Shown piece after piece: positions 11,741 to 20,400 of a DNA stretch of 64,000 bases. Position numbers and translations under genes: made by a program. The notes beneath the pieces were generated by a model. It had not been told where the DNA came from and made no database searches. It saw only the letters and a list, made by a program, of their open reading frames with translations. Source of the DNA: Symsagittifera roscoffensis (lineage: Eukaryota; Xenacoelomorpha; Acoela; Convolutidae); the NCBI RefSeq assembly GCF_963678635.1, contig NC_087065.1, positions 35,799,888 through 35,863,887 on the forward strand, read 5' to 3'. The first letter of the stretch is position 1; each line of letters begins with the position of its first letter.

Positions 11741-11880
11741 TCAGACTTTGTAATCTTTTGTTCAGACAATGCAGACTTATGTTCTGACCTACAGATGTTG
11801 CGGGCTTTATGTCAGACTTTGCAGACCCATTGGTGGACTTTGCAGACTTATGTTTATTTTTTGCAGACTTTGACGAGCCT
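11480..11880. repeat. CAGACTT-type short minisatellite, expanded in the last unit
   Basis: The motif TTTGCAGACTTATGTTCAGA and variants recurs every ~20-24 bases. In satellite units 1-3 this segment spans about 150-200 bp; after unit 4 it continues to about 11880. Reading the minus strand gives a KSLQSPNESLQ-type heptad-like peptide (11502-11738). That follows from a period near 21 bp and is not evidence of a gene. Confidence 0.75.
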
Positions 11881-12247
11881 TGCTATTTGAATTTCAGCAA
11901 AGCGGATCTTTCTGATCAACGCGGTTTGAATCGGGCTTTTTGCGGCTCCTTTTTTAAAAGTTTGAATTGTTCGACATTTTGTGCCCTCCATAGAACTACA
12001 AACGCAGAAAAAAAAGAAAACTGGTGAAAGATGTTTTTGAAAGTTTTGTTGCGTCACAATCAAACACAAAATGATTTGGCAAGATGTATATTTTGTCATG
12101 CTGTTGAAGTTTTAGTTAATCACCTTTATTCAAAAATCGTAACGAGGGCCATTGAAGTTTTTTTTTCAATTTTTAAAGCGAATTGTTTTGAACAAATGCT
12201 TGTTAAGTTTTAAATAAAGCTTGCTTATAAATTATTTCATTAGATTC
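11881..12247. other. Intergenic, no gene seen
   Basis: AT-rich sequence between the minisatellite and the extended-synaptotagmin-like fragment. Short open stretches on both strands overlap each other and show no recognisable motif. It could contain intron sequence of the minus-strand gene fragment that follows. Confidence 0.5.
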
Positions 12248-12802
12248 TCAAATTTCTGCGAAACTTGCAGATGATGGCGTAGCGTATATCAAACCAACAT
12301 AATCTGTTAAACCACTTATCTTACTTCCAAATAGGTCGAGACTGTCGCTGAGTTTTTTGAGACTGGCAACATGCACTCGTAGCAGTCCCATTGGTGGTGG
12401 AAACTGGTAGTTTGTTATTACAGCCTGCGGGTTCATTGAGAAAATCATTCGGTTAGGGTACACAAATTTACTTGCCACGACTTCATCAATCATGTCCCTT
12501 GGATTAACATTCAAAGCTTTTGTCGCAATATCGACAATCCCCAAGCTTATTACTTCCGCAGCTTCGAAAGCATTTAGGAAGTCAGTAAAATCGATTACGA
12601 TTGAGGGTTTCTTCGTCAAATATATTGTGACTGCATGAAATAGAGGGATAAATTCAGACGTGAGATGATGCAACTTCACTCTCATTGTACCCCTGAAGTC
12701 GATCACTCCTCCAGATGAAGCGCCAATTGCGCTGTCTTTTAACTCCACTTCCACATCTTCCAACACAACACCTGAATATAACTTTAGTTGTTCTACTTTC
12801 AA
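12248..12802 (-). CDS. Extended synaptotagmin-like SMP-C2 fragment
   Basis: The minus-strand translation matches the second half of an SMP lipid-transfer domain and the start of a C2 domain as joined in extended synaptotagmins (tricalbins), which tether ER to plasma membrane and move lipids. Landmarks are GVIDFRGTMRVKL (about residues 33-45), AVTIYLTKKPSIVIDFTDF (57-75), ASKFVYPNRMIFSM (about 110-123) and PPPMGLLRVHVASLKKL (134-150), the SMP-to-C2A junction. The fragment starts mid-SMP without a credible ATG (an in-frame stop lies upstream), and an acceptor-like TTATATTCAG lies just before GVVLEDVEVEL. The C2A fades after LTDYV, where a GT is available. So it looks like one exon, about 12290-12775, of a larger gene. 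The C2A end is weaker than in true family members, so a decayed gene copy is also possible. Confidence 0.75.
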   Translation of the reverse strand: MKVEQLKLYSGVVLEDVEVELKDSAIGASSGGVIDFRGTMRVKLHHLTSEFIPLFHAVTIYLTKKPSIVIDFTDFLNAFEAAEVISLGIVDIATKALNVNPRDMIDEVVASKFVYPNRMIFSMNPQAVITNYQFPPPMGLLRVHVASLKKLSDSLDLFGSKISGLTDYVGLIYATPSSASFAEI

Positions 12803-12829
12803 ATCAAGTCATGCCCGCACCGAGCTCTC

Positions 12830-13085
12830 ATGGATCCTAATCGATTATATTGTCAATATATAGACAGTGTCTATAAAATTACAAAATAATCAATTATAAT
12901 TCATTAAAAATCGAGTATAATGATACATACTATTTTTCGAAGCAACAAAATCCATTGTAATCGATTATAATCGAATATAAGCGATTACAATCGATTTTTT
13001 TGAGTTTTTCTCCGCAAAATTTAAGTTGGGTTATGATCGATTCTAATCGATTAAAATCCTTAGACAATCGGTGCGGTCATCACTT
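12830..13085. repeat. Cluster of ATCGAT-type palindromes
   Basis: AATCGATTATA and close variants (ATCGATT, TCGATTATAATCGA, CGATTACAATCGAT, ATCGATTCTAATCGAT) occur about ten times in 250 bp, and a 17-base palindrome TATAGACAGTGTCTATA lies at 12859-12875. The cluster separates the minus-strand synaptotagmin-like fragment from the plus-strand LINE. It may be a simple decayed repeat or a binding-site cluster; the sequence alone cannot tell. Confidence 0.6.
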
Positions 13086-13302
13086 AAAGTTTTAGCTGGT
13101 CTTACAATGTTATTTGGTTGTTTTTAGTTCGGATTAATCAACTTTTTTCTCATTTTTCATTTTGATTAATGTTTGTCGATTTTTTTTTCTTCAAATTTTC
13201 GATTTTTTTTTAAATTTTGTGCGACCTCGAAAATCAACAAAAAAGACTAAATCATGACCATTCATGAGTGAAAAATTGTAGCCTAGCATGACTCATTCGT
13301 AA

Positions 13303-13689
13303 AGTTATTTGCATGTTATTGTAAATTCCAGAGTTATTTACGGAAGCCAACCTACTGAAAACGACGAAACACTTGTATACAACATGCTTGATGTCATAGG
13401 AGTACCTACCACATTCTCTACAAAACGTATCGGAGGGATCAACTCGGAAGGTCAACAACTACTCCACGTCGTGTGCAAGGACGAGGCTACAAGAAATAAA
13501 ATACTGAAAAACGCCAAAAAGTTACGGGATAAACCTACTACGAAAGATCTATACCTAAACGCCGACATGACGAAAGCTGAAATTAAAATGCGCTATTCTT
13601 TGAGAATGGAGCTGAAGAAAAAAAGGCAAGACGACCCAGAAAACGAGTTCATGATAAAGCGCAATCAAGTCATCCAAGTCAAGAAATGA
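13303..13689 (+). CDS. LINE ORF1 protein, C-terminal half
   Basis: Encodes VIYGSQPTENDETLVYNML, then LLHVVCKDEATRNKILKNA, a run of Lys (AKKLRDKPTTKDLYL) and an Arg/Lys-rich MRYSLRMELKKKRQDD tail. This resembles the RNA-binding C-terminal half of ORF1 proteins, where relatives read VIYGxPE...VxF...RDxILxNAKKLK followed by L-T-x-E-x-R. There is no ATG before the conserved part: an in-frame TAA sits at 13300-13302, so the N-terminus is missing. The ORF ends at a UGA (13687-13689) that is directly followed, in the same frame, by ORF2 starting with CTA. Confidence 0.75.
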   Translation, partial: SYLHVIVNSRVIYGSQPTENDETLVYNMLDVIGVPTTFSTKRIGGINSEGQQLLHVVCKDEATRNKILKNAKKLRDKPTTKDLYLNADMTKAEIKMRYSLRMELKKKRQDDPENEFMIKRNQVIQVKK

Positions 13690-13692
13690 CTA
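13687..13692 (+). promoter_or_regulatory. Candidate UGA-CUA stop-codon readthrough site
   Basis: ORF1 ends AAG AAA TGA and ORF2 continues CTA TCC CTT in the same frame; 13687 and 13690 are both in the frame of the ATG at 13753. UGA followed by CUA is the known leaky-termination context in several animal and viral genes. No ATG occurs between the stop and the conserved endonuclease Asn. Readthrough is an inference; a chance nonsense mutation is the alternative. Confidence 0.5.
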
Positions 13693-16344
13693 TCCCTTTG
13701 CCTGTGGAATATTGAAGGAGCAAAGTCCACCTTCGCTATTTGTGACTTACATATGCGCTACGACTTACTCTTACTCACTGAAACTTTTGACACTGCTGGC
13801 TTAGAGTTGGCCAATTTCATATGCTACAACCAACTAGCACAAAAACGAGGTCGTGGCAGACCCATTGCAGGTTTAACAATCGCCATTAACAAGAAATTGG
13901 ATGAGATTTGTGACGTACTCTTCAAAAGTAAAGAATCACTTGGCTTGAGACTACGCAAATCCGACATGAACGTCATTGTCTCATATTTTCCTCCCGACAC
14001 GCGGATTGACGAAATACTATTCAAGCTGACCAATGCCCTCTCCTATTTTGATCTTGGGAAGCCAACAATAATTGGCGGCGATTTCAATTGCAGAATTGAC
14101 AACTCACAACCTCGAGGTTGCGAGCTTATAGACGAAATGATTGAACTCGGATTTACGTGCCTGAATGAACCAGATGTCCTCACCTATATCTGCCATAACG
14201 GAGCGAGCACAATTGATTTTATTTTCCACAACTCTTCCGCAATAGTCGGACCACTATCTGTATTACCTTCCCATTTCACCAAGCACAACCTGGTTACATC
14301 CGAAATATCGATTAAGAATTCGAAATATTCCTCAAGAGCCGGCTCAATACGGTCGGTTGACCTGACTCAACTCGAAGAAAAAATCGCACAAATAGATTAT
14401 GTCGGTGACGTAAACAGATATTACGAGAGCTTTGTTGAAGCCTGCAAATCCGCCGCCATATTGAGAAAGCCCAGAAAATCACCTCCGTGGTTTGACAAAA
14501 CCCTTTACAATTTGCATAATCAGTTAAAATTTTCATACAAAAACAAGCAAACTAACCTACTGGAGTACAATTCGTCAAAAAGAATATTCAAGCGACTCTG
14601 TAGACAAAAAAAGGCGACTCATATTCAAAACAGAGAATTCGAAATCATCGAGCTTGCTCAGTCGGACAAATCGAAATTCTGGGGTATTCTCAAAGCTAGT
14701 TCGTCGAAAAAAAGTCAGAGCTCAGTCTCAATGTCTGATTGGGAATCCCATTTTGACGAGTTATACAATGTTCAAGTCTCCAGCTCCATAGAGATCAACG
14801 ACTATGTGAACCTTAGTCAGCACAATTACGCCGATGACGATCCCCCAAACTGTGATTTTATCAACCGAGCTATTAGTACGGCCGAGATTGTGAGGGTCTT
14901 GTCGAAAACAGCAGGCAGAAAAGCTACAGGGCCTGACGGTATTTCAAATGAGCTGCTTAAATCTTCTTTTGGAGTCAGCTATTTATTTTTGACAACCCTA
15001 TTTCAGACGTGTTTCAGATATTCAACTTTGCCAGACGTGTGGAAGACGTCGTACATTGTGCCTCTTTACAAGGGAAAAGGTCCAAAAGACTCCCCTTCAA
15101 ACTACAGAGGCATCAGTTTATTATCATGCTGCTATAAAATCTACTCCGGAATTATTCATGACAGAATCTATCAATGGGCTGAAGGAAATTCCATACTCCC
15201 GCGAAACCAATATGGTTTCCGAAAAGGGCTATCCACGATTCACGCAATAAACGAGCTCAAATGCAATGTTCAAAGTGGTATAGACACATATGCACAATAC
15301 TATGTCTGTTTTGTGGATTTCAAGAAAGCGTTTGATACGGTTGACCGCAATACCCTGATTCAAAAGCTCATCCGACTTGGCCTGCATGGTGAAATTATCC
15401 ACGCGCTAGGTGAAATATGCTCAAAGAATTTTCAACAGGTTGCCGACGGCTGTAATCTTTCAAACAAAATTCCCCAATTAATTGGCGTGACCCAAGGCGA
15501 TAAGCTCTCACCTTTGCTTTTTTCGTTATTTATAGCTGATCTCCCGGATTTTATCGATTCCAATCAATGCTTGATCATTTTATATGCAGATGATCTAATC
15601 ATAGCCAGTCCTTTCCTTCTAGATGTTAAAAGATCGCTGAATGACCTCCACGAGTACTGCAGAATTAACAAGCTCACTGGCAATGTCCAGAAAACCAATA
15701 TGATGAAATTCAGAAAAGGTGGACCTCTGAAAAAGTCAGACAAAGTTTTCTACGGATACGAAGAAATCGGGTTTACAAACTCATTTTGCTATCTCGGCTA
15801 CAACTTATCACCGTCCCTTACCATCACAACCCACCTAAAACACTTGGTCAGATCAGCTATAAGGTCAACGTTTGCGCTCCAACAGAAATTACCGTTCTCA
15901 AAAATTAATTTTACGTCGGCCAAAAGACTATTCGAATCAATAGTGTATCCGGCGGCGATGTATGGAATCCAAACAATCGATCATGGCGTGTTTTCCGCTC
16001 AAATAGACTCCCATGTCAAACAAATCCAAGGAATCTTCTGGAAAAAATGGTGTGGACTTAGCGTTTACACCAGGAACACATCCCTCTTGCATCATATTCT
16101 TGGAGACGACTTCCTAAGAATAGATCGCGCGAGCACCTTAAAAAGAAGAATTATTGCTCAATATTATGCAAATGAGGCCCATCATCTTATTTGCTTAGTC
16201 GAAAGGTGTTTTGAGTCCCAACTGGACTGTATTTGCAGATATTGTAACAATAATATTGATTTCAGACATTTAGACACATGTCATGGCTTCACAGAATGCT
16301 CTAACACTGTGGAGAAGTTATTGAAGGCGACACGACAAGCGTAA
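13690..16344 (+). CDS. LINE ORF2: AP endonuclease plus reverse transcriptase
   Basis: Makes and inserts new copies by target-primed reverse transcription. The frame is open from the codon after the ORF1 stop. Endonuclease motifs are LWNIEGAKS (about 13702-13728, upstream of the first ATG at 13753), LLTETF, IIGGDFNCR, STIDFIFHN and TKHNLV. Numbered from the ATG at 13753, RT motifs are GPDGISNELLK, FRKGLSTIHAI, FVDFKKAFD (Asp near 522), GVTQGDKLSPLLFSLFI and YADD (611-614), with a C-terminal CRYC-x7-H-x4-H knuckle. The first ATG falls inside the endonuclease after its conserved Asn, so it cannot be the natural start. Translation must come through the UGA, from a non-AUG start, or the UGA is a mutation in an originally single ORF. 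Confidence 0.93.
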   Translation, partial: LSLCLWNIEGAKSTFAICDLHMRYDLLLLTETFDTAGLELANFICYNQLAQKRGRGRPIAGLTIAINKKLDEICDVLFKSKESLGLRLRKSDMNVIVSYFPPDTRIDEILFKLTNALSYFDLGKPTIIGGDFNCRIDNSQPRGCELIDEMIELGFTCLNEPDVLTYICHNGASTIDFIFHNSSAIVGPLSVLPSHFTKHNLVTSEISIKNSKYSSRAGSIRSVDLTQLEEKIAQIDYVGDVNRYYESFVEACKSAAILRKPRKSPPWFDKTLYNLHNQLKFSYKNKQTNLLEYNSSKRIFKRLCRQKKATHIQNREFEIIELAQSDKSKFWGILKASSSKKSQSSVSMSDWESHFDELYNVQVSSSIEINDYVNLSQHNYADDDPPNCDFINRAISTAEIVRVLSKTAGRKATGPDGISNELLKSSFGVSYLFLTTLFQTCFRYSTLPDVWKTSYIVPLYKGKGPKDSPSNYRGISLLSCCYKIYSGIIHDRIYQWAEGNSILPRNQYGFRKGLSTIHAINELKCNVQSGIDTYAQYYVCFVDFKKAFDTVDRNTLIQKLIRLGLHGEIIHALGEICSKNFQQVADGCNLSNKIPQLIGVTQGDKLSPLLFSLFIADLPDFIDSNQCLIILYADDLIIASPFLLDVKRSLNDLHEYCRINKLTGNVQKTNMMKFRKGGPLKKSDKVFYGYEEIGFTNSFCYLGYNLSPSLTITTHLKHLVRSAIRSTFALQQKLPFSKINFTSAKRLFESIVYPAAMYGIQTIDHGVFSAQIDSHVKQIQGIFWKKWCGLSVYTRNTSLLHHILGDDFLRIDRASTLKRRIIAQYYANEAHHLICLVERCFESQLDCICRYCNNNIDFRHLDTCHGFTECSNTVEKLLKATRQA

Positions 16345-16565
16345 AACAACTTATCAATTTCTCCACCTTTTTTGCACGTGCTTTTTATTTATACAATATA
16401 CACGCGGTTATTATTTTATTACACATTTGTCCATTTATTGGATGTTTAATTTACTCTTTCTTCAAATTCCAGAGTCCGTACGATTATACGATCCTTATAC
16501 GATTATTTTATTTTATCTTCTGTATTAATTAGCCGCAAGAGCGGATGATTGTCATTCTCGGAAAT
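16345..16565 (+). other. LINE 3' untranslated region with small hairpin
   Basis: AT-rich sequence after the ORF2 stop. It contains a doubled TATACGATTAT-type motif (about 16485-16505) and a compact hairpin CCGC-AAGA-GCGG near 16532-16543, followed by GATGATTGTCATTCTC. A small 3' stem-loop is common in LINEs whose RT recognises its own RNA end, so this may mark the real 3' end. No poly-A or simple-repeat tail is visible. Confidence 0.4.
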
Positions 16566-16705
16566 ATTTATTTGAATTAATTGGTCGGAGCAGGCAGCTA
16601 TTGTGGTTAGTGCATTTCCCAAACAACGAAAACTTATTAAAATCATTAGATTTGAATTCTACTTTACTGGGGGTAGGGGGGAGGCGGTTGAATTATGTAC
16701 CTTAA
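16566..16705 (+). repeat. SINE-like direct repeat, copy 1
   Basis: About 140 bp recurring at 17714-17845: shared TATTTATTTGAAT, GTCGGAGC, GTAGCT-like, TTGTGGTTA, and AGATTTGAATTCTACTTTAC blocks. The CTATTGTGGTTAGTGC segment resembles a tRNA-type A box, and GATTTGAATTCTAC resembles a B box at roughly tRNA spacing, so a tRNA-derived SINE is possible. No folded tRNA could be drawn. Confidence 0.45.
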
Positions 16706-17139
16706 AAAAATTTAAAAAGTCTTTTTTATTTAAGAATACTCTTTGCCAATTTAACTGCTCTATCCGACTGAGCTGTTTTCAGCTGTATACCAAATCCCAG
16801 AGAAGAGTTTTTTGAATCTTCTGCGACATGAGAAAGTTTGTGAAATCCAAATTTCCGCTAGATTCTAGGTCTAATTTTTTTTTTCAAATTTCAATTATTT
16901 TTGTTGTGGGTTATGAAGTAGGTTCGACCTGCAGACCACCCTACCAACGGTCATCGACTTGCCGCCCCCATTACGTTTATCGACCTGTCAAACGCTTTAT
17001 TCGGGTAGGTCAGTATTGAAATTATTCAAAAAAATGTTTGCAAAAAAAAGGTTCATCGACCGTGTTGAGATTTTTTTTGTTTTTGTCTAAAGGGCTTTTC
17101 CGGGTGGGATCGATTAGATTATTAAAACTCAATGCGATG

Positions 17140-17725
17140 CTCAAGTCGTACGTCAATCAGTAGAGTACGGATTCAGATCCGCTGAAGCTGTTAAGCGATT
17201 GTTGCCTCACGAAAGCTTTCAAGCTCTGATTTCCGAGAATTCAACTTGGAATACTCGTTATCAAAAAATGTGCAGCCTAGCCTGTACAAACTAATTGAAG
17301 AAGATTTTTCCATAAAACATGATTCGTATGGTGGCTATAAATTTATAAACTACGGCAAAAAATCCTTCGCTCACGTATTGTTCTGTGGGATGAACCGAAA
17401 AGAATACTGAGAAAAATACCAGACACAAAAACCGATCTATATGTTATCCAGAAAACATCAGCAAAAATTTCCAGCTATCTTATGTTGGGTCCATTTCGGT
17501 TGATGAATTCTGACTGCGAACCGAACGCAGAATATGATTTCACGTCTCAGTACAAAACGCTGATTCGATTGATAACTTTTAAAAAAGTGTATACCTGGCG
17601 ACGAAGTTTTTGTCAAGTACGGCGAATGCCAATGTAAAACTTGTACTACGCCTGAGCTAACATGCGGATCCTATCTAGTTGTTAATATTGAGAATATCTT
17701 CAACTCAGCGGATTTATTTATTTGA
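17140..17725 (+). pseudogene. Broken coding relic between the SINE-like repeats
   Basis: Three open pieces in different frames look protein-like. The first reads RQSVEYGFRSAEAVKRLLP (about 17140-17245). The second reads LYKLIEEDFSIKHDSYGGYK and KSFAHVLFCGMNRKEY (about 17245-17410). The third is Cys-rich, IPGDEVFVKYGECQCKTC (about 17590-17725). They sit just upstream of the transposase relic at 18060 and may belong to the same DNA transposon or to the element bounded by the direct repeats. No family was recognised. Confidence 0.35.
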
Positions 17726-17845
17726 ATGAATTTGTCGGAGCGGGTAGCTTTTGTGGTTAATGGTTTTCGCAAACAGAGAAGTATTTCTAAAATCAATAGA
17801 TTTGAGTTCTACTTTACACGGGGGGATTAAATTATTTACCCTAAC
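17714..17845 (+). repeat. SINE-like direct repeat, copy 2
   Basis: Second copy of the block at 16566-16705, about 1.15 kb downstream in the same orientation. It keeps the TTGTGGTTAATG and AGATTTGAGTTCTAC segments and is followed by a similar T-rich stretch. The pair encloses broken coding sequence (17140-17725), so the two could also be terminal direct repeats of one small element. Confidence 0.45.
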
Positions 17846-18059
17846 ATTTTTTTTAAAAATCTTAAAAACGTCACGAAGATTTTAATTCGATAGTTAACTC
17901 AGAACCAGAACAGACAGAGGCCGTTTCGAGTAAAAGGATGCGATTTGGCTGTGAGCATAAAAGTCAAATATTTAAAAATTGATGAGAGAAATCGATGAAC
18001 GCAACGAAGATATGGAAAAAAGACACCGGAACCACAGTTAAACGAAAAGATTGAAGGTA

Positions 18060-20400
18060 ACAAAGATTTGAAATTAAAGACTCCAGAATCTCAGTTAAAC
18101 GCAACATTTCTAAATAATGATTCAGAACAAACGATTGATAGCTCATTATGCAACACTTGCCGAGAATTACTGCAATCGTTTTCGATGCGCCAGATTACTA
18201 GCTCGCCATTACCAAACGCGTTTTCGCCTAGTCACCCTCAGGTAAACCAGCTTCAATTGTTTCATGACTTTGACGCATTTGATGATTTTGATGAATCTGA
18301 TTGCGTGGACAACCTCAAACGGTATACTCCTTTTTATCCTGGAAGCCGAATAGGTTTTAACAACGCGCAGTTGTTGATCAGGTAATTTTCGATTTTCCAA
18401 AAAATAACAGATGCCTGCCAGGCTGACCTCCTGAAACTCCTGGATGCTGTTGCACCGCACCCAAATAGTTTGCCCTTTGCTTATGGAATGGTGCAAGATG
18501 GTAAAATGAACTTGCACAATATAAGAACGCAGATCGTATATGGGCCCAAAAGTCAAATTGGTATACTTCAGGTAACTGAATTGCTCAAAGGAATTGTTAA
18601 AAGAAATATACTGAACATCATCCGTTTTGACATGCGTCGTTGTTTAAGCGAGGTCTCTGTTCTTCCAGTTGATTTCTTGCATATTGCCGAAAAACGCAAT
18701 GAGTTTTCGTGAATTCCAGTACAAGTCATCAAATGTACCCTGTATGGCTCGCAGTAGCTCAATTGCCACCCATATTGAGAGATTCAAATAAAAATATTGC
18801 GCTCGCTGCATTGTTTGTTGGGAAAATTAAGACAAATTGGAGAGAAGTTGTGCGTACTTTGAAGCAAGTGCTGAAGCAAGTAGTTACCGTTACAATGCCA
18901 CACAGTAAAAAAAAGTTTCTGAAGATAAATGTTGTTTCAGTTGTAGCGGATTTAATTGCAGAGCCAAAACTTTTAAATGCACCAGCACAATGGTTGTTAC
19001 GGGTGTCAATATTACACACGTTCAGATTTGACCTACAGATCGAATCATTCTTATTACTGTTGAGTAGTACGGTCAGAAAGAAAGAAAGAATAAAATTTGC
19101 AATAAAAGAACCGTGCCTCCATCTTAAGTATGTTGAAAAGGCCGAAAGCCTTCTTTGTGACGGTGAAGAGAACGTCAATGTGGTTGGTGTTAAAGGTAGA
19201 AGTGTGTCTAGTAGCTTGGTACCTGGCTTGCCACTAACTGCACAGACTGTCTACATGCACTGCGTGTTGATAAGGATTTACGCTGGTCTCCTCGACATAC
19301 ACCTGAATTGAACAAGTTAAAACGAAAAAGATGAGCTGGATCAAATTATAAGCCCATCTTCTGTTCCCTTGGAGCTGTCTCATCATGGACGACAGCCAAA
19401 GCCAACAGCTGAGCTAGTAAACTTTAAGGCCAGCGTGTATTTCACATATTTTTTATTTCTTGCGCCAATAATGTTCAGAAGTTATCTGAAATTAGACTCG
19501 TTGCAATATGCTAGTCTTCTTCGTCTGTCGTTCGGAGTTAGAGTTTTGGTTGCAACTCATGAAGAGCGCAAAGTTGCATTAGCTGAGAACCTACTGATTA
19601 AGTTCTCAGAAGATGCAGTTGAGTATTTGGATATTTAAAAAAATGTGAGACAAAAATTTGCATTGCTTGAGAAACTTACCTCACCAAGTCAGAAGATTTG
19701 GCCCTTTGTTTGTTGTGTCAGCTATGGGCTTTGAGTCAGCCCATTCTTTCCTTTCTCAATTTGCTACAGGTTCACATGGTTTCTGCCAAGTTATAGGCAG
19801 GCGTTACCTTGAGAACCATCAGCTGCTTCAATCAGACATCAAAAACGACGAATTCGCTGATTTCAAACGAAGACATGGACCCATCAAAATCTCGCTAGCC
19901 AAACTGATTTGAGATCTGCTGACACCATTGAAACTGTTCAAATTTCCACCGCCCGTTTGCTGTACCCAGAACAATAGAGTCTCGTGGCGGAGTTGGTCCT
20001 GTTCTGTTCAATTCTCGATGCTACAGAAGAAGCACAGATTGCAACAATTGAGTCTCGTGGCGGAGTTGGTGGTATTCTGTTCAATTCTCGATGCTACAGA
20101 AGAAGCACAGTTGCTCCAAACAGCCGTGTTTGTTGCAAAAAAGCCACAGTTCTAGTTTTTGAGCAAGTCGAGTATTTCATTCAATTTCCTGAAAAAATAT
20201 ATGTTTTATGCATATACCAAACTATATCGTGTTATACGCTATGGACTGTCGGATGACTTAGAACTCAGTTTCGGAAACTTCCTACAAGATGATGTTGCGA
20301 ACAACACAGAGTGGTTTCCAGTCAACAAGTTTACAAAACTGGCTGTGATAAAAAAACAAAAAAGAGAACTGGTTGGTCTTTATGCCGAACTTTTTTGACC
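18060..20400 (+). pseudogene. Frameshifted DDE transposase (CACTA/Tnp2-like family)
   Basis: Consecutive open pieces in several plus frames line up with one transposase-domain family found in many invertebrate genomes. In order: FYPGSRIG and QADLLKLLDAV (about 18340-18450); SSTSHQMYPVWLAVAQLPPI (18712-18770); VVADLIAEPKLLN (about 18945-18980); a GCYGCQYY zinc-knuckle type motif readable only in the next frame (18992-19015); GVKGRSVSSS and YMHCVLI (about 19185-19270); then LPHQVRRFGPLFVVSAMGFE (19670-19735); and a C-terminal VEYFIQF (20170-20190). Family assignment to CACTA/Tnp2-like enzymes is from memory of the motif order. At least four frameshifts or stops and a 73 bp tandem duplication (19977-20111) show that it is dead. 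Terminal inverted repeats were not found. Confidence 0.7.
19977..20111 (+). repeat. 73 bp tandem duplication inside the transposase relic
   Basis: GAGTCTCGTGGCGGAGTTGG begins at 19977 and again at 20050, with the following TTCAATTCTCGATGCTACAG block also repeated. The unit is not a multiple of three, so it shifts the reading frame between the two copies and added to the decay of the transposase C-terminus. Confidence 0.9.

Larger units (their letters stand above)
13303..16560 (+). mobile_element. LINE (non-LTR retrotransposon), 5'-truncated
   Basis: A plus-strand element with the ORF1 C-terminal half, an ORF2 with AP-type endonuclease, reverse transcriptase and terminal Cys/His motif, and a short 3' region. 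Endonuclease type and ORF1 style suggest the CR1/jockey side of LINE diversity, but the clade is not assigned. ORF1 lacks its N-terminus (an in-frame TAA at 13300), as expected for incomplete reverse transcription. The 883-codon ORF2 region is free of internal stops and frameshifts, so the copy is young relative to the other elements here. The 3' end is uncertain because no A-tail or simple-repeat tail is visible. Confidence 0.9.

Noticed and set aside
13824-14536. Minus-strand ORFs inside the LINE
   Set aside because: Shadows of the strongly supported plus-strand endonuclease/RT frame.
16750-16790. tRNA gene suggested by GCTCTATCCGACTGAGCT (minus-strand A-box-like)
   Set aside because: Only the D-arm region resembles a tRNA; no acceptor stem, anticodon stem or T arm could be paired.
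18209-19178. Minus-strand ORFs opposite the transposase relic
   Set aside because: The plus strand carries an ordered set of transposase motifs; the minus readings have none.
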